Made by a program: the position numbers and the translations under genes
The notes under the pieces: model-generated
The model's input: the letters and a program-made list of their open reading frames with translations, nothing else
Told to the model about the DNA's origin: nothing
Database searches by the model: none
Assembly: GCF_029457495.1 (NCBI RefSeq)
Contig: NZ_CP120361.1
Span: 1,814,001-1,878,000, forward strand
From: Chelativorans sp. AA-79
GTDB lineage: Bacteria > Pseudomonadota > Alphaproteobacteria > Rhizobiales > Rhizobiaceae
Direction of reading: 5' to 3'
DNA: 64,000 nucleotides
Part shown: positions 8,926 to 18,291 of the stretch, piece by piece
Layout: the number at the start of each line of letters is the position of its first letter
How positions within the stretch are numbered: position 1 is the stretch's first letter

Positions 8926-9845
8926 TAGCCGAACCTGATTCTTGGATTGAGGGCTGCGATGACCATTTCGGCGGCGAAGTTGATGATGACGACCCCGAAG
9001 ACCGCAACCATCGTGACGCCCTGGATCACCGGATAGTCGCGGTAGCGCACTGCATCCACCAGCAGCCGGCCGATGCCCGGCCAGTTGAACACGGTCTCGG
9101 TCACCACCGCGCCGCCGATCAGGCCGCCGAAGTTCAAGCCGACGATGGTGACGATGGGGATCAGCGCGTTACGAAGGGCGTGGCTCCAATAGACGCTGGA
9201 GTTCGGCACGCCTTTGGCGCGCGCCGTACGGATGTAATCCTGACTGAGCACCTCGATCATCGAGGAACGCGTCATTCGGGCGATGACCGCCATCGGCAAA
9301 ACCGCCAGCGTTATCGATGGCAGGATGTAGCTTTGCCAGGAACTCGCGCCCAGCAGGGGAAGCCAGCCCAGATGGACGGAGAAGTAGTTCATCGCCATTA
9401 GCGCCAGCCAGAAATTGGCGATGGAGGCTCCCGCGATCGCCAGCACCATGACGATGTAGTCGGGCCATCGGTTGCGGTAGATCGCGGCCAGCATACCCGA
9501 GGGGACGCCGATGCCGATTGCAAAGATGTAAGCTGTAATGGCCAGGGCGACGGTATAGGGAAGACGGTCGGCGATCTCGTTCCAGACCGGTAGGCGCGAA
9601 CGGATGGATTCCCCGAAATCGCCCCGCAGCGCATTGGCGGAGAAGGTCAGGTATTGCTCGGGGATCGAGCGGTCGAGGCCGAGGCGCACCGTCATCGCAT
9701 CGACGGCTTCCTGGGTGGCTTCAGGGCCGGCCATCACACGGGCGGGCTCGCCCGGCAGCATGCGGATGGCAATGAAGACGAGAAGAGACACACCGATCAG
9801 GATGAACGGCAGCGAGATCAGCTTGCGGAGGATGTAACGGTGCAT
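8925..9845 (-). CDS. ABC transporter permease, DppB type
   Basis: Inner-membrane permease, 306 aa. It begins MHRYILRKLISLPFILIGVS, has the periplasmic LGLDRSIPEQYLTF and RGDFGES landmarks, the EAA loop DYIRTARAKGVPNSSVYW, and ends in a run of helices and NPRIRFG. It is 59 bp downstream of the binding-protein gene, the usual place in a Dpp-type operon, and couples to the DppC-type gene through a one-base overlap. Confidence 0.93.
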   Translation of the reverse strand: MHRYILRKLISLPFILIGVSLLVFIAIRMLPGEPARVMAGPEATQEAVDAMTVRLGLDRSIPEQYLTFSANALRGDFGESIRSRLPVWNEIADRLPYTVALAITAYIFAIGIGVPSGMLAAIYRNRWPDYIVMVLAIAGASIANFWLALMAMNYFSVHLGWLPLLGASSWQSYILPSITLAVLPMAVIARMTRSSMIEVLSQDYIRTARAKGVPNSSVYWSHALRNALIPIVTIVGLNFGGLIGGAVVTETVFNWPGIGRLLVDAVRYRDYPVIQGVTMVAVFGVVIINFAAEMVIAALNPRIRFG

Positions 9846-9904
9846 GGCGCTCCCAAAAGGGCTGGGCCGGCACCCGTGGAAGCCAGCCCAGACGATGCGT
9901 CGTG

Positions 9905-11443
9905 TTACTGCTTGGTTGCTGCGTCCACGCGGACGAGACCGCCCGGGATCATCCAGACGTTCTCGACACCTTCACGCGTGGCATAGAGATCCTGGGAGAC
10001 GTAGAGCAGGACATGCGGGGCGTCCTCGTTGATCATTTGCTGCAGCTTGCCATAGATCTCGTTGCGCACATCCACATCGACGGTGGCGGCAGCTTCGTCC
10101 AGAAGCGAGTCGAATTCCTCGTTGTGATAAAAGCCGAGATTGGCGCCGGCCGGTGCGAAGCTCGACGAGTGGTAGAGTGGGCGGAACTGGAGATCCGGTC
10201 CGTTGACGCCCGACGACCAGGAAGCGATCACCGCATCGACATCCTCGGCAGCTTTCTGCTCGATATCGCCGAAGGCCGCCGCGGACCAGACGCCGCTCTC
10301 CATGCGCCGCACATCGAGTTCGACGCCGATTTCAGCCCACATGGCCTGCAGCACTTCTCCGATACGCGCTTCCTGTTCCTGGACGATAACGGACATTTCG
10401 AAGCCGTCGGGATAGCCGGCCTCTTCGAGCAGTTTGCGTGCCCGGTCCAGATCGAGCGGATAGGGGTCGAGGTCGGGATCATATCCCTCGGCCACGGTCG
10501 CGAGCGGCGAATTGGCGGGTGTGGCATAGCCGGACATGATGGCGTTGATGATGCCTTCCCTGTCGGTGGCGAAGTTCAGAGCCTGACGCACGCGAACGTC
10601 GTCAAGCGGTTTGGCCTCGGTATTGAGCGCCACCCAGAATACCGCCGCACCGTCGGAAACGTGCAGGTTGAGTTCCGGATTGGCGTCGATCGCCGCGGCA
10701 AAGGCGGGCGGCACCGGGTTGATGACATCGGCGTCCCCTGCTTGAAGTGCCATGTTCAGCACCGACGGCTCGGACGACCAGGTCCAGCGGATGGCTTCGA
10801 CGCTGTCCGCGTTGTCGCCCCAGTAATCGTCGAATTTCTCCTGAAGCACATACTCGCCCGAACGGTATTCGGCCATGCGGTACGGACCGGTGCCGACCGA
10901 AGCCGCACCGAGGTTTCCTTCCGCGTCCGCCGTGGGGCTGACGATCTGACCGGCATTGGTGGTCAGGATGTTGAGGAATGCGGGATAGGGTGCCTTGAGC
11001 CTGAACCGGACGGTCTCGTCGTCGATCTTCTCGACACTGTCGAGGAAGGTGCGCAGGCGGCCCGATGCGGCCAGGCCGCGACTGGTGTCCAGATGTCGTT
11101 CGAAATTGTAGACGACGGCATCGGCATTGAATTCGGTCCCATCGTGGAAGACGACGCCGTCACGCAGCGTGAAGGTCCATTCGGTGCCGGTTTCATTGGC
11201 GCTCCACTCGGTGGCCAGACCCGGCTTGAGCTGCATGTCGGACCCGCGCAGCAGCAGGCCTTCATAGACCGGGGCCAATAGCGCGTTCGTGAAGGTCGCA
11301 CTCTGATCGCCCGGATCCATGGAGCGGGGAGCTTCGCTCTGCATGACGGTCAGCGTCTCGGCGGCGGTGGCGGTTGAGAAGGCGGCTGCACCGATCAGGA
11401 CGGTAGCCAGCACTCCCCTTCGCAAAGCAGACAGAAATGGCAT
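9905..11443 (-). CDS. ABC transporter substrate-binding protein, peptide/nickel class (family 5)
   Basis: Secreted periplasmic protein, 512 aa. A signal peptide is clear (basic start, hydrophobic core VLATVLIGAAAFSTATA, then AETLTV). The SBP_bac_5 core is recognised from LKPGLATEWSANETGTEWTFTL, split as LKPGLATEW and WTFTLRDGVVFHDGT, and from VVYNFERHLD, TGPYRMAEYR and the C-terminal half with FYHNEEFDSLLDEA. It is the first gene of the leftward operon and faces a ROK repressor gene across a promoter region that carries a perfect 7-7-7 inverted repeat. Confidence 0.93.
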   Translation of the reverse strand: MPFLSALRRGVLATVLIGAAAFSTATAAETLTVMQSEAPRSMDPGDQSATFTNALLAPVYEGLLLRGSDMQLKPGLATEWSANETGTEWTFTLRDGVVFHDGTEFNADAVVYNFERHLDTSRGLAASGRLRTFLDSVEKIDDETVRFRLKAPYPAFLNILTTNAGQIVSPTADAEGNLGAASVGTGPYRMAEYRSGEYVLQEKFDDYWGDNADSVEAIRWTWSSEPSVLNMALQAGDADVINPVPPAFAAAIDANPELNLHVSDGAAVFWVALNTEAKPLDDVRVRQALNFATDREGIINAIMSGYATPANSPLATVAEGYDPDLDPYPLDLDRARKLLEEAGYPDGFEMSVIVQEQEARIGEVLQAMWAEIGVELDVRRMESGVWSAAAFGDIEQKAAEDVDAVIASWSSGVNGPDLQFRPLYHSSSFAPAGANLGFYHNEEFDSLLDEAAATVDVDVRNEIYGKLQQMINEDAPHVLLYVSQDLYATREGVENVWMIPGGLVRVDAATKQ

Positions 11444-11477
11444 GAGATTTCCCCTCTTTTGGATGCCGGATGAGTTA

Positions 11478-11498
11478 TTAGTTCTATTGGTGAACTAA
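11478..11498. promoter_or_regulatory. Candidate ROK-repressor operator
   Basis: A perfect inverted repeat, TTAGTTC - 7 bp - GAACTAA, lies between the leftward binding-protein gene and the rightward ROK regulator gene. The arm sequence and spacing resemble XylR/NagC-class ROK operators, which are A/T-rich dyads of similar size. It would let the adjacent repressor control both directions. Seen directly as a dyad; the assignment to the ROK protein is inference from position. Confidence 0.6.
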
Positions 11499-11554
11499 AT
11501 GCGCTTGATTAATTCATTGTGCAGACTTAGTGTCAACCCATTTTGGGGAGACCG

Positions 11555-12682
11555 GTGCTGACACTGACCCATCGCCAAATACTTCGCTTCATCAGTGCGG
11601 CCGGCTCGATGACCCGGGCCGACCTGGGCGCGCGCATAGGGCTTAGCAAAGCTGCCATGAGCGGGCTCACGCGCGAATTGCTCGATAAGGGTCTGCTGCG
11701 CGAGACCAGCACCGTCCAGCGCCAGGGCCGTCCTTCCACACTGCTGGACCTGAGGCCCGAGGGTGCTTATTTCATCGGAGTATCGATGATGTCGGACCCG
11801 GCGCTGATCGCGCTGGTCGACCTCAAGGGGGGCATTGTCGCCAGCATCGAGGTCCCCCGCAGCATCGATCCGGACGCCTTCGCCCAGACCGTGGCCGATT
11901 CCCTGCCCAGCCTCACCAGGACCGGAGGCGTTGCATCCGAGCGTGTAGCGGGCATGGGCGTTTCGCTCTCCGGCCTCGTCGACCAGGAGCAGGCAAACTG
12001 CATCAAATCGACACTGTTGGGCTGGCAGGATGTGCCGTTGGCCAAGCTCATCCGCACGCGCACGAACCTGCCCACCTTCATCGAGAACGACGCCAAGGCC
12101 CTGGCCGTCCGCGAGAAGCTGTTCGGTGAAGCCCGCGACATGCACGCCTTCACCCTTATCTGGCTGGGCGATGGCATCGGTGCAGCACATTTCGTTCACG
12201 ACCGGCTGTACCGGGGTGCGCATGGCGGTGCCGGCGAAATCGCCCATTGCACGGTGGATGTCGACGGGCTGCCGTGCCGCTGTGGCAAGATCGGCTGTCT
12301 GGATACCGTCGCCTCGATGATCGCGATCCTCGATCAGGCGCGGGCCGACGGCATCGAGGCCGAAACGCTGCGCGATGTCGAAGCGGTTGCGGCCAGCGGC
12401 TCCTCCAGCGCCATCAGGCTGCTTCACCGCGCCGGCAGCGCCCTTGGCCTCGCCATCGCCCAGATCATTCAGATCAACGATCCGCAGATGGTCGTCGTCA
12501 CCCACCGGGAAGAAGCGTTCGACGGATTGTTCGCGACAGTCATGCAGCAGGCCATCGAGGCCAATGTGCTGCCCCGGCTTTCCGGCGACACGCCCATCCG
12601 CATGCGGCGTGTCGCCGACGACGCGTGGGCCGTGGGCGCAGCGAGTGTTGCGACCCAGAGTTTCTTGAACGGAATCATTTAG
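11555..12682 (+). CDS. ROK-family transcriptional repressor
   Basis: A 375-aa regulator: an N-terminal winged helix (RADLGARIGLSKAAMSGLTRELLDKGLL at about 20-47) followed by a ROK domain. The ROK part has FIENDAKALA, an intact-looking IWLGDGIGAAHF, a GGAGEIAHCTVD segment and the CRCGKIGCLDT cysteine cluster, so sugar and zinc binding are plausible. The phosphate loop (YFIGVSMMSDPALIALVD) is degenerate, as expected in repressors. GTG is preferred as start because GGGGAG lies just upstream; a TTG four codons earlier is the alternative. It probably senses the ligand or product of the flanking importer. Confidence 0.87.
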   Translation: MLTLTHRQILRFISAAGSMTRADLGARIGLSKAAMSGLTRELLDKGLLRETSTVQRQGRPSTLLDLRPEGAYFIGVSMMSDPALIALVDLKGGIVASIEVPRSIDPDAFAQTVADSLPSLTRTGGVASERVAGMGVSLSGLVDQEQANCIKSTLLGWQDVPLAKLIRTRTNLPTFIENDAKALAVREKLFGEARDMHAFTLIWLGDGIGAAHFVHDRLYRGAHGGAGEIAHCTVDVDGLPCRCGKIGCLDTVASMIAILDQARADGIEAETLRDVEAVAASGSSSAIRLLHRAGSALGLAIAQIIQINDPQMVVVTHREEAFDGLFATVMQQAIEANVLPRLSGDTPIRMRRVADDAWAVGAASVATQSFLNGII

Positions 12683-12695
12683 TCCGGAGGTCCTC

Positions 12696-14138
12696 ATGCG
12701 CATCGCCGTCGGCGGTATCCACATCGAATGCAGCACCTACAATCCCGTCCTGACGCGGGCGGAGGAGTTCCGTGTGCTGCGCGGCGCTGAACTGCTCGAG
12801 GCACCCTATTTGGCTTTCCTGGCCGACTATGATGCGACGTTCCTGCCGACCATCCACGCGCGCTGCATCCCCGGGGGGCCGGTTGCGCGGGAGACCTACG
12901 AAGCGTTCAAGGCCGAATTCCTGAACAGGCTCGGGGAACTGCTGCCGCTGGACGGTCTCTACCTGGCCATGCACGGGGCCATGAATGTCGAAGGCATGGA
13001 AGACGCCGAGGGCGATTGGATCACGGCCGCGCGCGAACTGGTAGGGCCCAATTGCATCGTTTCGGCCAGCTACGATCTGCACGGCAATCTTTCGCAGCGC
13101 ATCATCGACAGCCTCGACATCTATTCGACCTATCGCACCGCGCCCCATATCGATGTCGAGGAGACGATGCGCCGGTCGGTGTCCATGCTGATCAGGGCGC
13201 TGGAGACGAAGGAGATCCCGCATGTCGTCTGGGCGCCGGTGCCGGTGGTGCTGCCGGGCGAGCGCACCAGCACGGTCGACGAACCCGCCAGGAGCCTCTA
13301 TGCGCGGCTTCCCGGCATCGATGCCAAGCCAGGTATCTGGGATGCCTCGCTCAATGTCGGCTATGTCTGGGCGGACGAGCCGCGGGCGACCGCTGCGGCC
13401 ATCATGACGGGAACCGACCGGGCCGCGCTGGAAAACGAAGCAAAGGCGCTGGCTCAGGCCTATTGGGATGCGCGCGAGGGCTTCGTCTTCGGCCCCGAGA
13501 CCGGCTCGATCGAGGAATGCGTCGCCAAGGCCGTCGCAAGCGAGACCGGGCCGGTGGTGCTTGCCGAATCCGGCGACAATCCGACCGGCGGTGGCGTCGG
13601 CGACCGGACCGAACTGTTCGCCGCGCTGGTCGCCGCCGATGCGAAGCAGACCATCTTCGCCGGTATCGCCGACGCTCCGGCGACCGAAGCCGCCTACAGG
13701 GCCGGTGTCGGCGCAAGGCAGGAATTCGCCATCGGCGCGACGCTCGACCGCGGCAGCAGGCCGTTTTCCGGCATATTCGAGGTCGTGTTCCTTGCCGAGG
13801 CCGGGAATCCCGCCGACCGGCAGGCCGTTCTGCGCATCGGCGGGGTCGACCTCGTGGTGACCGCGCGCCGCCGGCCCTTCCACGCCATTGCCGATTTTAC
13901 CGCTCTCGGTTTGGATCCCAACAGCGCGAAGATCGTCGCGGTGAAATCGGGCTATCTCTCGCCCGAACTGGCCCCCATCGCCAATCCCAACCTGCTGGTG
14001 CTGTCTCCGGGCGCGGTGGATCAGTTCATCGAACGCCTCGTGCGCAGTCGCAAGCAGCATCCCACCTATCCATTCGACAAGGACTTCGACTTCACCCCGG
14101 CGGCCTTCGTTTCCGCCAGGGCGGCGCGCAACACCTGA
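12696..14138 (+). CDS. M81-family protein (MlrC/microcystinase C-like)
   Basis: A 480-aa protein beginning MRIAVGGIHIECSTYNP, the usual DUF1485 opening, with YLAMHGAMNVEGMED and YDLHGNLSQRI metal-site candidates. The C-terminal MlrC domain starts at ESGDNPTGGGVGDRTELFAALV. The founding member, MlrC, degrades linearised microcystin in sphingomonads, but most homologues sit with peptide-class importers and have no known substrate. Here it follows the ROK regulator by 13 bp and precedes the ATPase, so it is expected to act on the imported compound in the cytoplasm. Confidence 0.88.
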   Translation: MRIAVGGIHIECSTYNPVLTRAEEFRVLRGAELLEAPYLAFLADYDATFLPTIHARCIPGGPVARETYEAFKAEFLNRLGELLPLDGLYLAMHGAMNVEGMEDAEGDWITAARELVGPNCIVSASYDLHGNLSQRIIDSLDIYSTYRTAPHIDVEETMRRSVSMLIRALETKEIPHVVWAPVPVVLPGERTSTVDEPARSLYARLPGIDAKPGIWDASLNVGYVWADEPRATAAAIMTGTDRAALENEAKALAQAYWDAREGFVFGPETGSIEECVAKAVASETGPVVLAESGDNPTGGGVGDRTELFAALVAADAKQTIFAGIADAPATEAAYRAGVGARQEFAIGATLDRGSRPFSGIFEVVFLAEAGNPADRQAVLRIGGVDLVVTARRRPFHAIADFTALGLDPNSAKIVAVKSGYLSPELAPIANPNLLVLSPGAVDQFIERLVRSRKQHPTYPFDKDFDFTPAAFVSARAARNT

Positions 14139-14159
14139 AGAACCGAGGGAGGGGGAGCC

Positions 14160-16016
14160 ATGACAGAAGCAGTCGCAGACCTTTCACAGCCGGTCCTTTC
14201 CGTCAGGAGTCTGACCACCTCCTTCCTGAGCGGCGGGGAGTGGAACCCGGTGGTGCGGAACGTGTCGCTCGACGTCATGCCGGGCGAAACACTCGCGATC
14301 GTGGGGGAGTCGGGCTCCGGCAAGAGCGTGACGTCGCTTTCGATCATGCGGCTCCTGCCCAGGACGTCGAGTCGGATCGAGGGCTCCATCCTGCTCAACG
14401 GCCGCGAGTTGCTCGCTCTGGACGAGACGGAGATGCGCAAGGTGCGTGGACGCGACGCGGCCATGATCTTCCAGGAGCCGATGACCAGCCTCAATCCGGT
14501 CTTCACGATCGGCCGCCAGATCTCCGAAGCGCTCACATGCCATAAGCCCCTTTCAGCCGCAGAGGCGAAAGCCGAAACCATCCGGCTCCTGGAAAAGGTT
14601 CGCATCCCCAACGCCGCCGAGCGCCTCAGGAGCTATCCGCACCAGTTCTCCGGTGGTATGCGGCAGCGGGTGATGATCGCGATGGCACTGGCCAGCCGTC
14701 CCAAACTCCTGATCGCGGACGAGCCGACAACGGCGCTCGACGTCACCATCCAGGGGCAGATCCTCGACCTGATCAAGGCTTTGCAGGAAGAGGAGGGCAT
14801 GTCGGTCCTCTTCATCACCCATGACATGGGTGTGGTCGCGGAGGTCGCGGACCGCACCGTGGTCCTGTATCGCGGCGAGGCGGTGGAAACGGGGACGACC
14901 GCGGAAATCTTTACGGCGGGAAAGCACCCCTATACGCGCGCGCTGCTTGCAGCCGTGCCTCGCATGGGCTCGATGACGGGCCAGCCTCGTCCTCTCCGCT
15001 TCGCCGTCGTGGACAAGCAGACCGGCATTCCCGGTCCTGAAACGCCCCTTGCAACGGCTGTCGATCGCGAAACGCCGATTCTTTCCGTACGCAATCTCGT
15101 GACCCGATACGGGATCGGCGGCGGACTGTTCGGCAAACATGCCGGCGCCGTACACGCCGTCGAAAACGTCTCGTTCGACATTTTCAAAGGCGAGACGCTG
15201 TCTCTCGTCGGTGAATCGGGATGCGGCAAGTCCACCATCGGCCGCTCGATCATGCGGCTGACCAGTTCCGAAAGCGGCGAGGTGATCGAAGGCGGCGAGA
15301 TCATCATCGACGGGCGGGACGTACGTTCCTTGAGACGGAGCGAGCTCAACGCGCTCAGGCGCTCGACGCAGATGATCTTCCAGGACCCCTTCGCGAGCCT
15401 CAACCCGCGCATGACCATTGCCGAAGCGCTTACCGAGCCCTTCATCGTCCACAGGCTGGGCACACGCAAGCAGGCGAAGGAAAAAGCGGCCGAACTCATC
15501 GAACAGGTCGGGTTGAGCCCGGACATGCTGAAGCGCTATCCGCACGAATTCTCCGGCGGGCAACGCCAGAGGATTTCGATTGCCCGCGCTTTGACGCTTG
15601 ATCCGAAGATCATCATCGCCGACGAGTCGGTCTCCGCGCTCGATGTCTCGATCAAGGCGCAGGTGGTCAATCTCCTGCTCGACCTGCAAGAGAAGCGCGG
15701 TCTTTCCTATCTCTTCATTTCCCACGACATGGCCGTTGTCGAGCGGGTCAGCCACCGTGTCGCCGTCATGTATCTGGGGGAAATCGTGGAGATCGGCCCG
15801 CGCCAAGCGCTTTTCGCCGATCCCCAGCATCCCTATACGAAGAAGCTGATGGCCGCCGTGCCGGTGCCCGACCCGGAAAGGCGTTCCCTGCGCCGGGCGA
15901 TCAGCAGCGACGAGATCATGAGTCCCATACGACCTGCAGGATACGAGCCGCCAGTCCACACTTACCGGGAGGTGAGGCCAGGTCATATCGTGCGGGTCGA
16001 AGATCAGGCTGCCTGA
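14160..16016 (+). CDS. Fused DppD-DppF ATP-binding protein
   Basis: A 618-aa tandem ATPase. The first half has [35 protein letters not shown] and FITHDMGVV. The second half has [39 protein letters not shown] and [10 protein letters not shown]. Fused double ATPases are common in the GsiA/YejF group of peptide and glutathione importers. No permease lies beside it on this strand, and the binding protein and permeases of the divergent leftward operon lack an ATPase gene, so the two half-operons most likely form one transporter. A GGGAGG-type ribosome site precedes the ATG. Confidence 0.93.
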   Translation: MTEAVADLSQPVLSVRSLTTSFLSGGEWNPVVRNVSLDVMPGETLAIVGESGSGKSVTSLSIMRLLPRTSSRIEGSILLNGRELLALDETEMRKVRGRDAAMIFQEPMTSLNPVFTIGRQISEALTCHKPLSAAEAKAETIRLLEKVRIPNAAERLRSYPHQFSGGMRQRVMIAMALASRPKLLIADEPTTALDVTIQGQILDLIKALQEEEGMSVLFITHDMGVVAEVADRTVVLYRGEAVETGTTAEIFTAGKHPYTRALLAAVPRMGSMTGQPRPLRFAVVDKQTGIPGPETPLATAVDRETPILSVRNLVTRYGIGGGLFGKHAGAVHAVENVSFDIFKGETLSLVGESGCGKSTIGRSIMRLTSSESGEVIEGGEIIIDGRDVRSLRRSELNALRRSTQMIFQDPFASLNPRMTIAEALTEPFIVHRLGTRKQAKEKAAELIEQVGLSPDMLKRYPHEFSGGQRQRISIARALTLDPKIIIADESVSALDVSIKAQVVNLLLDLQEKRGLSYLFISHDMAVVERVSHRVAVMYLGEIVEIGPRQALFADPQHPYTKKLMAAVPVPDPERRSLRRAISSDEIMSPIRPAGYEPPVHTYREVRPGHIVRVEDQAA

Positions 16017-16018
16017 AC

Positions 16019-16262
16019 ATCACCACAGCGCATATCACCCGCAATCACGGCTGCATGATTCATGCCGTGGCGGTGGATGAGGTCTTCAAGCCGCAGCCGC
16101 AAATGGCCGACGGGACGATAACTCACTTACACCTTCACGCTGCGCGATGGGCTCAAGTTCCACGATTGCAACCCGGTGACGGCAGCCGATGCGGCCACCT
16201 CGGTGAAGCGTTGGAGCGAAGGCGATTCCGGCAGTCGGCTTGCGCTGGCTGTGATCGAGACA
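16019..16262 (+). pseudogene. Fragment of a peptide-class ABC substrate-binding protein
   Basis: Just after the ATPase stop, one frame reads ITTAHITRNHGCMIHAV...FKPQPQMADG. After a short frameshifting deletion, another frame continues TYTFTLRDGLKFHD.NPVTAADA..SVKRW. These are the conserved blocks of family-5 binding proteins (normally TAYITRNHGYMVYDTL and PQMVDTW..SDDGLTYTFTLRDG). The signal peptide and the large C-terminal part are missing, and similarity fades after SVKRWSEGDS. This is debris of a second binding-protein gene, truncated by the dihydroxyacetone-kinase gene region that follows in the opposite direction. Confidence 0.75.
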
Positions 16263-16342
16263 CCGCTGCCGATCACCGTGCAGCTCACGCCCGACGAGGA
16301 GGTTGCCGCAAACGATCGAGCCAGGTTTTCGCTGCGAGCCCT

Positions 16343-18055
16343 TCAGGCCGTTTCCCGGGGTAGGGCGTTTGCGATCGCCTCCATCCAGATGGCGACGGCA
16401 ACGGCGCCCCCATCGGGAACGCCGATCGCGCGCTCGCCGAGATAGCTTGCGCGGCCGAGCCGCGGGCGCATCGACGCGGTTTCGAGGGCGCCTGCGCGCG
16501 CGGCGGCAGCGGCCGCATCCCACGCTTCCCGAGGCGACCGCCCCTCCGCCGAGGCACGCTCCCAGCCAGCAACTGCAGCCGACAATGCGTCGAGCATCGT
16601 GCGGTCGCCGGGTTTGGCGCCCCCGATATCGGCAACGGACTGGACCGCCTCGGCAAGCGCTGCCGCCCATTCATCGGCGGTCGGTGCCGCCCGACCGGAG
16701 AGCCGGCGCGCCGCCCGCATCAGCGCAGTTGCATAGAAGGGGCCGGAACTGCCCGCAATCGCGCGCCGCAGCGTGTTGGCCATGGCGACCAAGAGCGATT
16801 CCGGCGTGGCGAAGGCTGCGGGTGGAAGCGCGCGCAAGGCGCGCGCGCCGCGTTCCATGCTGGCGCCGAGATCGCCGTCGCCGGCACGGCTGTCGAGGTC
16901 GGTCAGTTCCGTCTCCGCCTCCTCCAATGCTCCGGCGACGGCGAGGACGACCGATTTCAGCACGTCCGAGATCGGTCCGGGCTCGAGTGTCTCCTGCTCC
17001 GCGTCGATCGTGGGACGCGGCGCCTGCCTCGTCTTGCGGGCATCGGCAACAATGCCCGGCCCGGGCCACGCGGGGGCCTTGGAAGCCGCATCGAGAAGTT
17101 CGCGGCGCTCCGCATCGAGAGGAAGCAGCGATAGGGAGCAGCCGGGCATTTCAAGCGCGGTCATGAAGTTCCCGGTCCATCCCCGCTCAACCTTGATGCC
17201 TCTTGCACGCAGGACAGCCAGGGCACGCCTGGCGACGATCGTCAGTTCCATTGGCGTGGTTGCGCCGAGTCCGTTGACCAGCAGCGCGACGCCCGCGGAT
17301 GCACGAGGGCCAAGCTCGGTCAAAAGCGTTTCCAGGATCGCCTCGACGATGGCATCCGATTTCTGGATCGGGGCTCGCCGAACGCCTTTTTCGCCATGGA
17401 TGCCGAGGCCGAACTCGATCTCGTCCTCGCCGAGCGTGAAACTCGGCTTGCCGGCGGTGGGAACCGTGCAGGCACCCAGGCCGATTCCCATCGTCACGAC
17501 GTCGTCCGCTGCCGCGCGCGCGACGCGTGCGACATCCGCCAGCGGCATTCCACGCTCGGCCGCCGCACCCGCGATCTTGTGCACTAGGATCGTGCCCGCA
17601 ATGCCGCGCCGGCGCGCCGGCTCCACCGTGTCGCGAAGAGCGGCATCGTCGGCGACCACCACGATTTCAGCGGGAATTCCGTCCTGCCTAGCCAATTCAG
17701 CGGCAAGGGCGAAGTTCAGCCGGTCACCGGTGTAGTTCTTGACCACCAGCAGCACCCCGGCCGGACCGGCCGCCGCGGCAATGGCCGCGTAGACCGCGTC
17801 GACGCTTGGCGAGGTGAATACATCGCCCACCACGGCCGCGGTCAGCATGCCCTCACCGACAAAACCGGCATGGGCCGGCTCGTGTCCGCTCCCGCCGCCC
17901 GAGATCACGGCCACATTCCTGTTTCCGGAAGCAGGAATGCCGTCGCGCACAACCACATTCTCGTCATTGAGGAGCACGAGGTCGGGCGACATGTCGGCCA
18001 GCCCCTCGAGCATTTCGCGAACGGCTTCACGTGGGTCGTTGATGAGCTTCTTCAC
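16343..18055 (-). CDS. Dihydroxyacetone kinase, fused DhaK-DhaL, ATP-dependent type
   Basis: A 570-aa kinase. The DhaK half has the nucleotide/substrate motif ISGGGSGHEPAHAGFVG and the GLGIHGEKG segment, whose His forms the covalent hemiaminal with the keto substrate. The DhaL half begins after about residue 345 and carries DLDSRAGDGDLGASMERGA, with the Asp ligands for the two magnesium ions. The fused form uses ATP directly and not the PTS. Related fused kinases act on dihydroxyacetone or on other small keto sugars, so the substrate is not certain. Its promoter region holds an IclR-type operator 19 bp before the start codon. Confidence 0.9.
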   Translation of the reverse strand: MKKLINDPREAVREMLEGLADMSPDLVLLNDENVVVRDGIPASGNRNVAVISGGGSGHEPAHAGFVGEGMLTAAVVGDVFTSPSVDAVYAAIAAAAGPAGVLLVVKNYTGDRLNFALAAELARQDGIPAEIVVVADDAALRDTVEPARRRGIAGTILVHKIAGAAAERGMPLADVARVARAAADDVVTMGIGLGACTVPTAGKPSFTLGEDEIEFGLGIHGEKGVRRAPIQKSDAIVEAILETLLTELGPRASAGVALLVNGLGATTPMELTIVARRALAVLRARGIKVERGWTGNFMTALEMPGCSLSLLPLDAERRELLDAASKAPAWPGPGIVADARKTRQAPRPTIDAEQETLEPGPISDVLKSVVLAVAGALEEAETELTDLDSRAGDGDLGASMERGARALRALPPAAFATPESLLVAMANTLRRAIAGSSGPFYATALMRAARRLSGRAAPTADEWAAALAEAVQSVADIGGAKPGDRTMLDALSAAVAGWERASAEGRSPREAWDAAAAAARAGALETASMRPRLGRASYLGERAIGVPDGGAVAVAIWMEAIANALPRETA

Positions 18056-18073
18056 TCCATCCCTCCCGGTTAT

Positions 18074-18090
18074 ATTCCGAATTGTGGAAT
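18074..18090. promoter_or_regulatory. IclR-type operator, site 1 (kinase promoter)
   Basis: ATTCC - 7 bp - GGAAT, a perfect 5-bp-arm dyad, 19 bp upstream of the DhaK-DhaL start codon and in the divergent gap before the IclR gene. The same arms and 7-bp spacing recur before both tctC genes. IclR-family operators are often TTCC/GGAA dyads. The recurrence at three promoters in this locus is seen directly; binding by the local IclR protein is inferred. Confidence 0.65.
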
Positions 18091-18291
18091 TAGTGCTACC
18101 TAATAATCGCTTCTTGTGTCACTAAGTTATGAGGTCGTCAACGGCGCCGGGTAAATCCCGCCATCTCGGTCATCGGTGCGTTTCTGCCCGGTGGAGATCT
18201 GGTATGCGGGAGCTGGCAGGGCATGGTACCTTTCTCATGTCGGCAGGAACAGGCGAATCTGGGCGTGCAGAAGAAAAGATCGAGCGGAACG

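Noticed and set aside
11543..11545. TTG start for the ROK repressor
   Set aside because: No ribosome site precedes it, whereas the GTG four codons later has GGGGAG upstream; kept as an alternative only.
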